A stretch of DNA of 64,000 nucleotides from Chrysopilus asiliformis (Eukaryota > Arthropoda > Insecta > Diptera > Rhagionidae). Below are positions 49,353-59,370 of this stretch, one piece after another. The number at the start of each line of letters is the position of its first letter. The first letter of the stretch is position 1. Both the position numbers and the translations under genes were made by a program. The DNA lies in contig OZ035960.1 in the NCBI GenBank assembly GCA_964034945.1, forward strand, positions 69,832,994 through 69,896,993, written 5' to 3'. The notes under the pieces were generated by a model. The model did not search any database. It saw nothing but the letters and a program-made list of their open reading frames with translations, and was not told where the DNA came from.

Positions 49353-50558
49353 TTAACAAAGTCGACAACTTTTGACAAAGTTTTCGATGTCTTTCACCAT
49401 ATTTTTCCACCGGTAATGGCGTCTTATTCGGTGGTAAGTTTTGAAAACTCCTTGGTGTCCACCTAGAGGACTATTGTGATAGGTCGTGAGTACAGATTCT
49501 ATTTCTTTTCGGTCAGTTAATTGCTGAATATTTTTTGTGAAAATAACTGGGTCAATAGAATCATCTAAAGTTTCAAAATTTTCACTTTGTTTATCTTTTT
49601 CATGGCCGTTATCAGGGGCATTGTCTTCGGGTAATTGCTGAGTTGCAGTTTTATCACATGAATTAGTTGTTGTTGTACTCTCGCTTTGATTTGGGTTTTC
49701 CATCTGTTGTTTATTTTGTTTACTTTGGCTTCGAGTTACAACTTGTATTCGTTGATGATTGTTGGTCGAATCGTTTATTTTATTCCTCACCTCTTGTTCC
49801 TCGGTTTTAGCCATACCGCTGGGTTTGTATAATTGTTCTTGAATCAAGTTTCTTGGGTTTTCGTCGAGCATTGTCTCTAACGAATTTTCATATTGTTGTT
49901 GTTGGGTTATTTCATTGAGATTTTTATTATTTTTAGACGATGGAATTCGACTGAGGGCATCTGCTGCCGTGTTTAATTTACCTGCCTTGTACTGAATTTC
50001 GTAATCGTAATCAGATAATTTGTGACGAAAACGTGTAAGACGAGTTGTAGTGTCCTTGACATTGAACACTCCTTTTAAAGGCCTATGGTCGGAGTAAACG
50101 ATGAATTTACGTCCTAGTAAGTAACATCGAAAATGTTTAGTAGCCCAAACTATTGCCAGCAATTCTTTCTCTATTGTTGAATATCGGCGTTCAGCCTCAT
50201 TCAAGGTTCGGCTAGCGTAGGCTACTGGCCTTTCGTCCTGCGATAGTATTGCTCCAAGTGCTTCTCCACTAGCATCTGTGGTTAACGCAAATGGTTTAGA
50301 AAAATCTGGATATACCAGAAGAGGTGGAGATGTTAAGGCTTCTTTTAGTGTTTCGAATGCCTTTTCACATGATTCATTCCACGCAAATTTACTACCCTTT
50401 CGAAGTAATTTCGTAAGAGGTAAGGCCTTTTGGGCAAAATCTTCAATAAATTTTCTATAATAATTGGCAAGACCTAAGAAACTTTGAATTTGTCGAATAG
50501 TTTTTGGACGTGGGAAATTCTTTACACATTCTATATTTTGGGGATCGGGGAGAGCGCC
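49353..50558 (-). pseudogene. pol: Pol segment 2: RT connection, RNase H and integrase zinc finger
   Basis: Continues in the same frame after the TAG. It contains SFLGLANYYRKFI, then LTTDASGEALGAILSQ and the YSTIEKELLAIVWATKHFR and YSDHRPLKG stretches of Ty3/gypsy RNase H, which degrades the RNA strand during cDNA synthesis. A polar linker rich in Gln, Asn and Thr follows. The integrase HHCC zinc finger comes next: YHNSPLGGHQG and then KSCRLC. Immediately after the second Cys an in-frame TAA (49,355-49,353) stands where most relatives have a Gln codon, so a single C-to-T change would explain it. The frame continues open on the other side. Confidence 0.85.
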
Positions 50559-52967
50559 CTATATCGTACATTTGTGTCCTAAATAAATTACTTCCTTTTT
50601 GAGGAAGTGACACTTCTCGGGTTGGAGTTTAAAATTGTGGATCCTGAGACGTTCGAAAATATCCATCAATTTTTGGTTATGGTCATCTAGGGTTTTCCCG
50701 TAAATGACCAAATCATCGATGTATATGAAACACTTTATTCCTTGTAACCCTGTCAAGGCGTGATTCATAGCCCTTTGGAATGTAGCAGGAGCCGATTTTA
50801 ATCCAAACGGCATCCTTGTAAATTCGAAATGACCAAAAGGTGTACTAAAAGCTGTTTTTTCTCGATCGTTTGGCTCAACTTGAATTTGATGGTATCCGCT
50901 AGCTAAGTCCAAAGTGGTGAAATAGGTTGAATTTCCCAACTGGTCCAAAATCTCCTCGATTCTGGGCAGTGGAAAAGCGTCTCCTACAGTGACGTCATTT
51001 AGTTTCCTAAAATCCACCACTACTCTCCACTTCTTCTCACCGTTTGCTCCCGCTTTCTTAGGCACTACTAAGAGAGGGGAATTCCAGGGACTTTTGCTAG
51101 GTTGGACTATTCCTTCTTCCACCATTTTATTAACTTGTTCGTTAATAACTTTTCGGTGGGTTTCGGCCAAACGATAATTCTTTAAATTTAGAGCACCTTG
51201 GTCCTGACGTATTGGTATTTTATGGGTTAATACCGTCGAATGGGTTAATTTATCATTAGATAAATGAAAGAGATCGTGAAATTGAGAGCAAATGTTTATT
51301 ATTGATTGTTTTTCTTCGTGGTTTGCCTCGGGATCCATCTGAATTGATTCGATAATTTCTCGAATTCTTTTGTACGGTGGCGATTTAAATCTGCTGTTTT
51401 GCCTTAAATTTTCTTGGCAAAAAATTCTGAATTTCTTTACTTTAGCGATTTTTAGGGGTACCTTGTTCATATTTATTTGATGTGTATTTGAATTTAGAAT
51501 GCTAACCGTAATCTTTCCATTAAGGGGCCGGACTAGAGTATTAGCCATGTAGACACCATTGGCGATTTCTCCGGACATACAAATTAGATCGCTTGTTTCG
51601 TTTTCGATAGGTAATTCTATTATTTTTTCAGTGCGTGGAGGAATTACTACATCAGTTTGGCAGTAATAAAGTTTTTGGGAATTTTGTTGTTTATTTGGAA
51701 TATTGTAATTGTTGTTGGGATAAACATTTGAATTTGGATTAATATCCGTATGTGCGGTTTTGTTTTCCGCGGACGGCTTAAAAATTTGAGTGTTGAGTTC
51801 CTTTTCCAAAATTTTGCACAATTTTCTAACGTCATCAATTGTTTTGAGGGAATTCCCTGTTTGTTTGGAGGGAACTGTAATTGTTTGGTTTTTGATTGAA
51901 TGAGTGTTTTTTAGGTTGTTTAGATTTTTGGTAGGCATAGTTGATGCATTAGTAGTGCTTTTTGATGGAACCGTTTCAATTTTGTTTTGTTTTGACCACG
52001 TTGCCTGCTTGAGTAGTCTTGAGCGACTGGATTGTGGAATATTTACTATCTCTGCGTAAGATTTGGATGATTGGGCCACGACATTATGAGCACGTGGATC
52101 CGAACCTACGGTAGATAGATCACAAGTGACTATGTTTTTCCATGTACCTGGCCTTGATAATACCTTCTGAGTCGTGATCTCAGATTTGGTTGTTTTGTTC
52201 AAGGGGTCATTGGAATTTTCTAGCTGATTCACTTGTAGTGATTTCGGATTTTCAGAAGTATTATAAATCGGGTTGTGAATATCGACCTGTCCGTTTTCAG
52301 TTTGAGCTTTCGATATTTGGGCCAAACTCCTATTTGAGCTTGGATTCGAATTTGCAATTGTTTGAGCTTGAGTCGTTCCATTGTTATATTGACCTGCCCT
52401 TGACGTCACTTTCTGAGTCGCGATTTCAGATTTTGTGATTTGGTTCAAGGAGTCATCTATAAAGTCAAATTTAAACTCGTGCTCTGATTGCAGCGCTTCT
52501 ATTGCTGGAAAATGGAGTCGTTTCATAATGCAATCTATTCTACTTCTGTTCCATAAAATATCCCTTCCTATGATACCATCGCAAGGAACCGATTCATTAT
52601 CATTAACTACGTGAAATTCACAAGTCAATGCTTCATTATGGGGATCTCGCATAACAGCCGTCATTTTGGCTTCACAGATGCCTATCGATCGTTCAGATGC
52701 ACCGTATAGACCAGTCAGAACTACTAGTCTATTTCCGTTAATCGGAGTACCGGGTTTCAAGATCGATCGCCTAATTAGGCTTACATCTGCTCCTGTATCC
52801 ACCAAAAATTGAACTGGTTTTTTACATGCGATGTCCACATCCGCGGTTATAACTGCCTCGCGAAAAAGTTTTTGGTATGGGATGATTATTTCATTAGTAG
52901 GCATGGGGTCGATTTTCTTTTGGGGTTTGGATTTTTTGAGAGATTCATTGGGGGTTTGAGACCTCAT
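50559..52967 (-). pseudogene. pol: Pol segment 1: aspartic protease and reverse transcriptase
   Basis: 802 codons from the first ATG, but the open frame reaches back without a stop to the frameshift site at 53,198-53,204, so translation probably starts by frameshifting. Aspartic protease: VDTGADVSL with DTGA at residues 57-60, and GIIGRD near 131-136. A low-complexity Asn/Ser-rich linker of some 300 residues follows. The reverse transcriptase runs from about residue 590 (KSPWNSPLLVVPKK) through LDLASGYHQI, MPFGLKSAPATFQ and the catalytic YIDD at 749-752, to YLGHK. It ends at an in-frame TAG (50,561-50,559) after YLGHKCTI. The same frame carries straight on into RNase H with no shift, so the stop is a point lesion, or conceivably a read-through site. 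Confidence 0.88.
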
Positions 52968-53191
52968 GGCAATAGGTTTTTTGTTTTTGAGAGTGGTTTC
53001 AGAGTTTTGAGTTTTCCAGGGAGAGTTTTGAGAATTCTTTGCAATGGGTTCATTGATGTTGGTAGTTTTATTTTGGGATTTGGATTGTTTGAGAGATACT
53101 TTAGCCTTTTCCTGTTTCGTAGCTTTGGTTGCATTTTCAGGTTTACACCCCTTTTTGGCTCGGTCTGAAGATGGGTGTGGAGCTTCAAACC

Positions 53192-55045
53192 CTATTGGTT
53201 TCCCTGTGTCGATGGGTTGGAAGTTGAGTTGGCTATGTTAGTTCTCTGTTCCCATTTTTGTTTAGCAGGACACTGATTTATATTATGGGTGTCTCTATCA
53301 CACCAATCACAATGTTGAAGATTTGAGTAGTTATTTTTGTTATTAATATTTAAATTTATATGTGCCTGATTGCGTTTTGGGGTAGATGTTTGGAAATTTG
53401 AATTATTTGTTTGTTTCCAACAACGATCTGTACTGTGGCCGTTAGTTTGGCAGTTATTACAGAAGTATTGCCTTGTTCGGCAATCTTGGTATTCGTGACC
53501 TAATCGCTTACAAAAGCTGCACGTTGTAATTTTGCTGTAATTTCTTTGTACATTTGTAGGAAGGTTAGTAGATGGTGAGTTTGTAGAAAAATTTCCTTTT
53601 GGATTTCTACTTGAGTTTGGAAGGAAACTTTGATTTGAAAAATTATTATTTGAGACATTGGAGTTATAACTACGTTGTGTTGAATTATTATTATTTGAAA
53701 TGTTGGAAAAATTTGGTGTCCAATTAAGTGCATCGGACATAGTTGAAGTTTGTTCGAACGAATAGTTCAATCTTCGATCTTTATAGGCTTTCAATTCAGT
53801 TTTTTCTATTGTGTCTGCTAACATCATGAGGGATTCCATTTTGTCGAGAGTACTACTCATTAGGGCTTGCCGTATTGTCGGACTTAAAATTCCCACTCGA
53901 TAGGTGAATCGAACTTCCTGTTCGATTTCTTTATTTAAAGCAAAACTGCCTTCGGGATATTTAGCTTGAACAGTTTTGTGCATTTCTGTATAGATTTTTA
54001 TTAATCGACACCCAAAAGCTTGGACTGTCTCTCCAGGAGTTTGTGCACACCTCCGTAATTCGACATATAAATCGTCTAGAGACTTTGTAGGGGCAAAATA
54101 AGTGATCATCATATTTTGGAAATTTGAAAAACTCGTGAATGTGTGTGAGCCGACTAGGCTATATGCTTCACCCCTTAATTTGGACCTTAATACTGAGAGA
54201 AACATGGGAACAACTTCGGGTGTTAGGGTGTCGTGAATCTGTTGGGCACAATCTAGGAATTGCCTCAGATCTGTCTCTAATGTGTGTGTCCTCTCTCCAG
54301 TGAAAACTGGGACCATCAGACTTACTAACTTGGAAATTTCAATTAGTGATGGCATTTTGTTTTCTATATTTACTACTTTGACTTTTTCACTAGAAATCAA
54401 TTTATCGACCCGCGTTAAAAATTCTTGAATAGTTTTGGATAACCTACTATTTTGCTGTTCGGTCAGCTCTAAAGGTTCTAAAATGTTACTACTAATGGAG
54501 TTTACCGACTCCTCACTATCTAAAATCACAAAGTTTTTATTGTCCCTATCTAAAATTATCCTTTCTCTAAAATTTAAAATACTTTCAATCTTTTGACTTA
54601 CGGATTTGTTGTTGCCTGTTGAGGTGTTTCTTCGGAATATGCTGCCTTCCTGTTGTGCTGGTCCTTCGTTAGTTGCTGATGTTTCTGGAACTATGTCTCT
54701 GGGTCTGTGATTGATTCCACTGGGTCCTGGGATGTTACTGCTTTGTTGATTCCTCTTCGGTGTTTGGTTGAATAAATATTGTAGATCGTCAACTATGGTG
54801 TAAATTTCAGCAATTTCGCGTTGTAGGTTTGGTGAAACTGGTTCGAAGGGGGTCACGGAGAATTGTTGTACTTTACTTGCTGTATTTGTCTGGTCCTTCT
54901 TAGGTGTCGATTGTGGGTGAGGTGGGATTCCGTTGTAAAATTCGTCTGAACTTACTGAAGAACTTCTTCCTTCTGGTGTCTGGTACTTTGTTGTAGCTTT
55001 TCTTCTCGGATTTCGTCTGGTAAATTTTCGTAGTATGTTGGACAT
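53192..55045 (-). CDS. gag: Gag polyprotein of the Ty3/gypsy element
   Basis: An intact frame of 617 codons, starting at the first ATG after the 5' LTR leader. The N-terminal third is rich in Ser, Thr, Asn and Gln. The central part, including YSLVGSHTFTSFSNFQNMM and the FAPTKSLDDLYVELRRCAQ stretch, matches retrotransposon Gag capsid domains. Three CCHC zinc knuckles (CX2CX4HX4C) follow at residues 509-522, 529-542 and 579-592, and bind the RNA genome. Gag assembles the cytoplasmic particle in which reverse transcription takes place. The frame ends at TAG (53,194-53,192), two codons after a GGGAAAC heptamer that would let ribosomes slip into pol. No stops or shifts are seen, unlike pol. Confidence 0.9.
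   Translation of the reverse strand: MSNILRKFTRRNPRRKATTKYQTPEGRSSSVSSDEFYNGIPPHPQSTPKKDQTNTASKVQQFSVTPFEPVSPNLQREIAEIYTIVDDLQYLFNQTPKRNQQSSNIPGPSGINHRPRDIVPETSATNEGPAQQEGSIFRRNTSTGNNKSVSQKIESILNFRERIILDRDNKNFVILDSEESVNSISSNILEPLELTEQQNSRLSKTIQEFLTRVDKLISSEKVKVVNIENKMPSLIEISKLVSLMVPVFTGERTHTLETDLRQFLDCAQQIHDTLTPEVVPMFLSVLRSKLRGEAYSLVGSHTFTSFSNFQNMMITYFAPTKSLDDLYVELRRCAQTPGETVQAFGCRLIKIYTEMHKTVQAKYPEGSFALNKEIEQEVRFTYRVGILSPTIRQALMSSTLDKMESLMMLADTIEKTELKAYKDRRLNYSFEQTSTMSDALNWTPNFSNISNNNNSTQRSYNSNVSNNNFSNQSFLPNSSRNPKGNFSTNSPSTNLPTNVQRNYSKITTCSFCKRLGHEYQDCRTRQYFCNNCQTNGHSTDRCWKQTNNSNFQTSTPKRNQAHINLNINNKNNYSNLQHCDWCDRDTHNINQCPAKQKWEQRTNIANSTSNPSTQGNQ
53198..53204 (-). promoter_or_regulatory. Predicted -1 ribosomal frameshift site GGGAAAC
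   Basis: In the gag frame the minus strand reads CAG GGA AAC CAA TAG. The heptamer G GGA AAC fits the X XXY YYZ rule for simultaneous slippage. After slipping back one base, the pol frame is open for 77 codons up to the first ATG of pol and then through protease and RT. The pol frame has a TAA only about 16 codons upstream of the gag stop, so the slip must occur in this short overlap. A downstream stimulating RNA structure was not established. Confidence 0.75.
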
Positions 55046-55247
55046 CTATCGTTACTATTGTTTCGGGCTGGTTCCTTCCTTTTCTGCGTTTGACGCACTT
55101 TTCACTTCACTTGTTTCAGGATTATTTCGATGTTAACTGTCACAAAAGTTTTTTGTTGCGATGACCCGGATAACATTTGTCACTACACAACTATTTTTTA
55201 ATCACTTGTACCCCTTGTCCTTATTGAACTGTGGCCTCATTAACAAG

Positions 55248-55267
55248 TGATCCTACCAACTCCGCCA
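55248..55267 (-). other. Candidate primer binding site
   Basis: Four bases after the 5' LTR the minus strand reads TGGCGGAGTTGGTAGGATCA. It begins with TGG, as a sequence complementary to a tRNA 3' CCA end should. I could not assign the tRNA species from memory. Confidence 0.35.
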
Positions 55268-55271
55268 TAAA

Positions 55272-56593
55272 TGTGACACTTGTTTTTACAACTGATCCTG
55301 AAAGTTGTACAGTGAATGAAACGCTCACTTTGACTTTTGTTAAGGTATTTATTTAGTACGTTTTTCACAAGTAAATTACAAATTTTAGTCTTCACAAATT
55401 TTTATAACTTCACAAATTTTAGTCTTCACAATCTTGTATAACTTAGTTTGTTTAATAGATTCATAAATTTAAATTTTTATAACTTAGTTTGAATAATAAT
55501 TACTTCACAAATTTTAGTCTTCACAATCTTGTATAACTTAGTTTGTTTAATACATTCACAAATTAAATTTTTATGGCTAAGTTTGAATAACAATTTCTCA
55601 AATTTTAATCTTCACCAATTTTTATGATTTAAAACTTCTTTTCTAAATGTTCTGAATAAACTTGACGAACAAAAGTCTGGGTAAAAGTATTTTTTCGTAC
55701 TCTTCCTTCTCCGATCAATTAAATGTAAATTAAACTCTTTAACAACACTGAATTGTATATTTCCCGAAAACTTGAACAAAAATTTAGGAATGAAAAAATA
55801 AAACAGAAAACTTCAGAAAACTCTTTCCAAAATTAAGACTTAAGATTTCCTCGATAACTTCTATCCAAGGTATCTTTCCAAAACACTCCTCAAAAAAACT
55901 CAAAAATAACTCCAAAAACTCTTTAAAACAAAAACTCTTTCTACAAACTCCAGAATAACTCCCTTTTTAAAAACTCTTTTCAAAACTCCCCTCGAGCCAG
56001 GCCTTAACACCTTCTTTTATAGGCGTCTTGACCTGCTCAATTTATTGATGGTGGGAAAAATCAGTCACGTTGCCAGAACAGGTGCATGAAACTTTTGCCC
56101 TAATTCTGGGTGACAGAAGAAAGAATTGCATCGTCATGAAAAGTGTTAATTCGCGTATTTCACTCTTGTTGTGAAATAAGATCGAAACATTTGTTATGGA
56201 ATATGAACGCGCTTGTCGCGTGCTTCGTTTTTGCTGATTGACATTTTTTCATGATTTTAATGTTGGATATATGGCGGGTGCGTTGACCTACGTTATTTAG
56301 GCGAATTGAAGAGTTTCGATGATTTTGCATAATGGCATATGGAAGATCCAATTTTGTATAGGGTTTAAACAGGGGCATTGGCCGGGCTGCATAGGAAAGT
56401 AATAAGAATTGCACATGAATTGCTTATGTTGCTCAAAGGATGGGTCAATGTTCTGGCTTAATACTTTGTACCTGTTGTTTTAGGGGAAGTGACTTGAAGA
56501 ATGGGTCAATGTTCTGAGTTAATACTTTGTACCCGTGTTTTTAGGGAAAGTGATGGATTGCATTCTGGAAAAGTCGAAATGCAATTCATCACA
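55272..56593 (-). repeat. 5' LTR of the Ty3/gypsy element (1,322 bp)
   Basis: Terminal TGTGA/TCACA inverted repeats. It matches the 3' LTR nearly base for base; I counted about four substitutions by eye. It is 75 bp longer, because of a partial duplication around GGGTCAATGTTCTG near 56,441-56,505 and about 16 extra bases near 55,420. TATAAAAG on the minus strand (56,014-56,021) is a candidate TATA box. An 84-codon minus-strand frame at 56,160-56,414 is present in both LTRs but has no recognised domain. Confidence 0.93.
56014..56021 (-). promoter_or_regulatory. Candidate TATA box in the 5' LTR
   Basis: TATAAAAG on the minus strand, conserved in the 3' LTR at 47,306-47,313. It lies upstream of gag in the right orientation and would place the transcription start inside the LTR. 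No initiator could be confirmed. Confidence 0.45.
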
Positions 56594-56776
56594 CATGTGA
56601 CCGGTATGCACGTTCCAATCAAAACTGAAAGCCGCCGCCGCTGTATTGCTTGCACACCAAAAGCCACAGTTTTTGTATGTGAAAAGTGTAATATGCACAG
56701 TCACCCAGAGAACTGCTTCAAAACATTTCATGAAAACAAACAATATTATCTTGATCGCAGACAAAGCCGCACATAA
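56594..56776 (+). pseudogene. piggyBac-family transposase, C-terminal cysteine-rich domain
   Basis: Directly after the 5' LTR and the CATG duplication, the frame continues the piggyBac C-terminus. It has TGMHVPIK, then CIACTPK, VCEKCNMHSHPENC and FKTFHE, and stops at TAA 56,774-56,776. Paired Cys and His residues form the zinc-binding, cysteine-rich domain found at the C-terminus of piggyBac transposases, where it helps bind the element ends. Its frame joins in phase with the last piggyBac codons before the retrotransposon at 46,577, so the LTR element inserted inside this exon. It is a remnant of the gene at 46,033-46,577. Confidence 0.8.
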
Positions 56777-57523
56777 GATTATTCATGATTTTTCTCAAAT
56801 AAATGTTCGAAACTCATTCAATTTTGCTTTTTTTACTTACCTGTTATTACTAATCTTACCTTGCAATATTCCCTGCCCTTATACCTACCTAAATACTTAC
56901 CATTTACAAAGAAACTAAACAAATATAAATTTGTACTGAAGAAAAAAAGAAACGTACTGGTTGACCACACGGCTAATAATTTCCGGAAAAAAAAACTAAA
57001 CAAATTTCTTTTTTGCAGGGATGATTTTTAGCATAAAAGAAGACGTTCCTGAAAAATTCATCATAAAATTCCAGCGTTGAAAGTTTCCGGTCCTTAACCC
57101 TGTAGTAGGCCAATTTTTTTTTCAATAAGAAACAATTAGAGCTTCGCGGTTCATCCGCCTTCCGTAGGTCGGCCTTCGGCCTCGCCCCTCACGCTTGAAT
57201 TGTTGCAATTTGATGTATGGAGATGTTACGTAAAGTTATTTAAATATATTTCAGCTCTCGCCTTCCTCTTTACTCGGCCTTCGGCCTCGAGTCAAATGCA
57301 TATAGTTAACCAAAAAAAGGGAAATTTTTTTAGAGACATTTTTCTTTGTGACCCAACGGTGTATTACAAAATCGTACTGTTTACTTACAATATATTCAAT
57401 AACGGTAAAAGGTGGTTATCCACACGGGGAAAGACAATATTGTGGGAAATGTTATTCTTTTTAATTCATGTCATACATTGAAGCACCAAATCCCTTTAGA
57501 ATTGCAGAAGATAGCAGGTGAGG
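56777..57523. other. Region without a recognised gene, downstream of piggyBac
   Basis: AT-rich. It contains the motif CGGCCTTCGGCCTCG twice, at about 57,170-57,184 and 57,273-57,287, and TCCTTAACCCTGTAGTAGG near 57,090. The latter has a TTAACCC that could be a piggyBac-type end but lacks a partner. No coding similarity was seen. Confidence 0.4.
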
Positions 57524-57531
57524 GCTATACA

Positions 57532-58009
57532 TAACGATGGTATCTATGCAGTATTATATTGTTTTTCAGACTCCAATACTGCATTACTGCTTTTTTCCCC
57601 AAAATACTGTATTTAAATACTCAGAAAACTTTAATTCTTTAACGTTTCGAAATTCAAATTTATTAATAGCAATGCAAAACGTCAGTGGCAACACTTGGCA
57701 AGCGTAAATAAATTCAAACGACGAACAGCGAAGTATTGATGGCAACATGTCATATAGATTCGCTTCTTCCTTTCTCCATCGATTACTGTCTTGTCATTAT
57801 TCATCCTTCTTCAGAACGCGTTACTTTGATTTTGCTTTCCATTGTAAATTTAAAAGAATAAAAATGTCGAAATTAAGAGCAAAGACACAAACTTTCATTG
57901 AATAAAATTTATACTGCGAAAAATACTGTTTTTTCAAATCGATTTACTGCTTTTTTAAATTTTCAGGTGAAATATACTGTTTTTTGTCCGAAAAAAGATC
58001 CCATCGTTA
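57532..58009. mobile_element. Complete hAT-type MITE (478 bp) with 8-bp target duplication
   Basis: The left end TAACGATGGTATCT (57,532-57,545) and right end AGATCCCATCGTTA (57,996-58,009) are 14-bp inverted repeats with one mismatch. GCTATACA occurs immediately outside both (57,524-57,531 and 58,010-58,017), a perfect 8-bp duplication as made by hAT transposases. The interior has repeated short phrases such as TACTGTTTTTT and ATTTACTGCTTTTTT near both ends. It has no transposase, so it depends on an autonomous relative not seen here. A left-truncated copy lies at 37,870-38,343. Confidence 0.85.
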
Positions 58010-58017
58010 GCTATACA

Positions 58018-58370
58018 TAAAAAGAAGGGGTAGATATTAGTGGGCAAAAATTTTTCCTGCGGGCTGACCTCTCTCAAGGTGAAAACCGGATCCGAAACCC
58101 TTAAGCGCATAAAGAGGTTTCAAGAGAGGGAAAGGGGTTGCTATTAAACTGGATCCGACACCCTTGAGTAAGAGATATCAGAAGAAACGGGGATTGACAT
58201 CAAAAAGAATCAGATCCCTTATTCTGTCAATAACTGTACCTGGGTGCAAAGTTTGATCAAAATCGGTCGCGCCGTTTTTGCGTGATGCCGGAACAAACAT
58301 TCAGACAAACAGACAGAAATACCGACCGACATACAGACAGACGGACAAACATAAATTTTAAGCATAACAA
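58018..58370. repeat. Dispersed repeat family R2, copy 2
   Basis: Closely similar to 38,352-38,695, with the same landmarks (CGGGCTGACCTCTCTC, AACCGGATCCGAAACCC) and the ACAGACAGAAATACCGACCG microsatellite-like run near 58,308-58,350. It leads into a partial R1 repeat. Confidence 0.7.
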
Positions 58371-58517
58371 AACCTATAATTGCCAGTCTGGCAATTATTA
58401 GGAACTTGTATAGTGATATTCTTATCAAAATTCGAACAATTGTATCAATAAGATTTTTTAAAATTTGTTCCAATAGGATTTTGATGTATGGGAGTTTTAT
58501 TTAGAATCATATCCTAA
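58371..58517 (+). repeat. Partial DINE-1/mini-me-like repeat R1
   Basis: Matches the first 150 bp or so of the R1 copy at 62,724, from ACCTATAATTGCCAGTCTGG to GAATCATATCCTAAATA, where the end of a Helitron-like element cuts it off. Confidence 0.7.
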
Positions 58518-59370
58518 ATAGCTTGCATACCCGTCGTTGCCGGGCTAAAGTTTTTTTTAAAAAAGTTTTTTGTTTTTAAAAAAAAAATCGTTATACCTTC
58601 AGAACCTCCCGTTCCGAATTTTAAAATTCTAACACCAGATTCGTGATCAGCGGCTCCAAAACCTCCTTATTGCCAGTTTTTTCGAGGAAAAATTGTAAAA
58701 AGGATATTTGGGTTATCCTTAGAGGAGCTTCCGCTAGCAATTTCAACACCAGATTCGTGAACAGCGACACCGAAAACCCCCTAATGCCACTTTTCCCCGG
58801 GAAAAATGGGAAAAAGGATATTTGCGTTATCTTTACAGGACCTTCCGTTCCGAGTTTTGAAAATCTAACACCGGATTCGTGATCAGCGACCCCGAAAAGC
58901 CCCTAATGCAATTTTTTCCCGGAAAAAATGGAAACAAGGATATTTGCGTTATCGTTACAGGACCATCTGTTTGAATTTTGAAAATCTAACACCGGATTCG
59001 TGACCAGCGACCTCGAAAACCCCCTAATGCCATTTTTTCCCGGAAAAATAGGAAAAATGATATTTGCATTATCCTTACAGGACTTTCCGTTTTGAATTTT
59101 GAAAATCTAACACCGGATTCGTGATCAGCGACCCCAAAAACCCCCGAGTGACACTTTTCAGCCTCCTATTGAGCAGGATTCATGGCGAAAATCATGGTTT
59201 AAAAACACCCAAACCCCCTTTACCCCCCGTTCACCCCCTTAGATGTAAAATTTCGGAAAACCCCGCCTTAGTGAGCGCCTACGCAATGGTTGGGACATGT
59301 TCTGAAAGTTTCAAGTCTCTATCTTCAGGGGTTTGGGCTGGGCGTCAGGTTAAACGATTTTATATATAGA
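58518..59370 (-). mobile_element. Non-autonomous Helitron (HINE) 3, minus strand
   Basis: Read on the minus strand it begins TCTATATATAAAATCG (from 59,370) and ends GGCAACGACGGGTATGCAAG followed by CTAT (58,518). This has the subterminal hairpin formed by CCCGG/ACGGG-like arms of sister elements, with the last base differing from the usual CTAG. Inside, at 58,620-59,130, are about five units of the same 116-122 bp tandem repeat as in Helitron 1, recognised by GATTCGTGATCAGCGAC at 58,639, 58,755, 58,877, 58,997 and 59,118. No coding sequence. Confidence 0.7.
58610..59135 (-). repeat. Tandem repeat of 116-122 bp inside Helitron 3 (about 5 units)
   Basis: Same unit as in 43,080-44,800 in inverse orientation, with CCGGGAAAAAT, AAGGATATTTGCGTTATC and GGACCTTCCGTT landmarks. 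Units differ from each other by many substitutions, so the array is old. Confidence 0.8.

Larger units (their letters stand above)
46578..56593 (-). mobile_element. Ty3/gypsy LTR retrotransposon, nearly full length (10.0 kb)
   Basis: LTRs of 1,247 and 1,322 bp bound the element. Both start TGTGA and end TCACA, and CATG flanks both sides (46,574-46,577 and 56,594-56,597) as a 4-bp target duplication. On the minus strand the order is 5' LTR, gag, protease, reverse transcriptase, RNase H, integrase, then a long T/A-rich 3' region, a purine tract and the 3' LTR. The RT-RNaseH-integrase order defines Ty3/gypsy. The 4-bp duplication, separate gag with zinc knuckles, MPMVITD-type integrase linker and GPY motif suggest the 412/mdg1 group, though this is from memory only. 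No envelope-like gene was seen. It sits inside a piggyBac transposase pseudogene. Two in-frame stops disable pol. Confidence 0.93.

Noticed and set aside
52809..53241. Plus-strand frames opposite gag and pol
   Set aside because: Shadows of the retrotransposon genes without any motif of their own.
57080..57110. Right terminus of the piggyBac element at CCTTAACCCTGTAG
   Set aside because: The orientation of TTAACCC is that of a left end, and no inverted partner or target duplication could be paired with 37,559.
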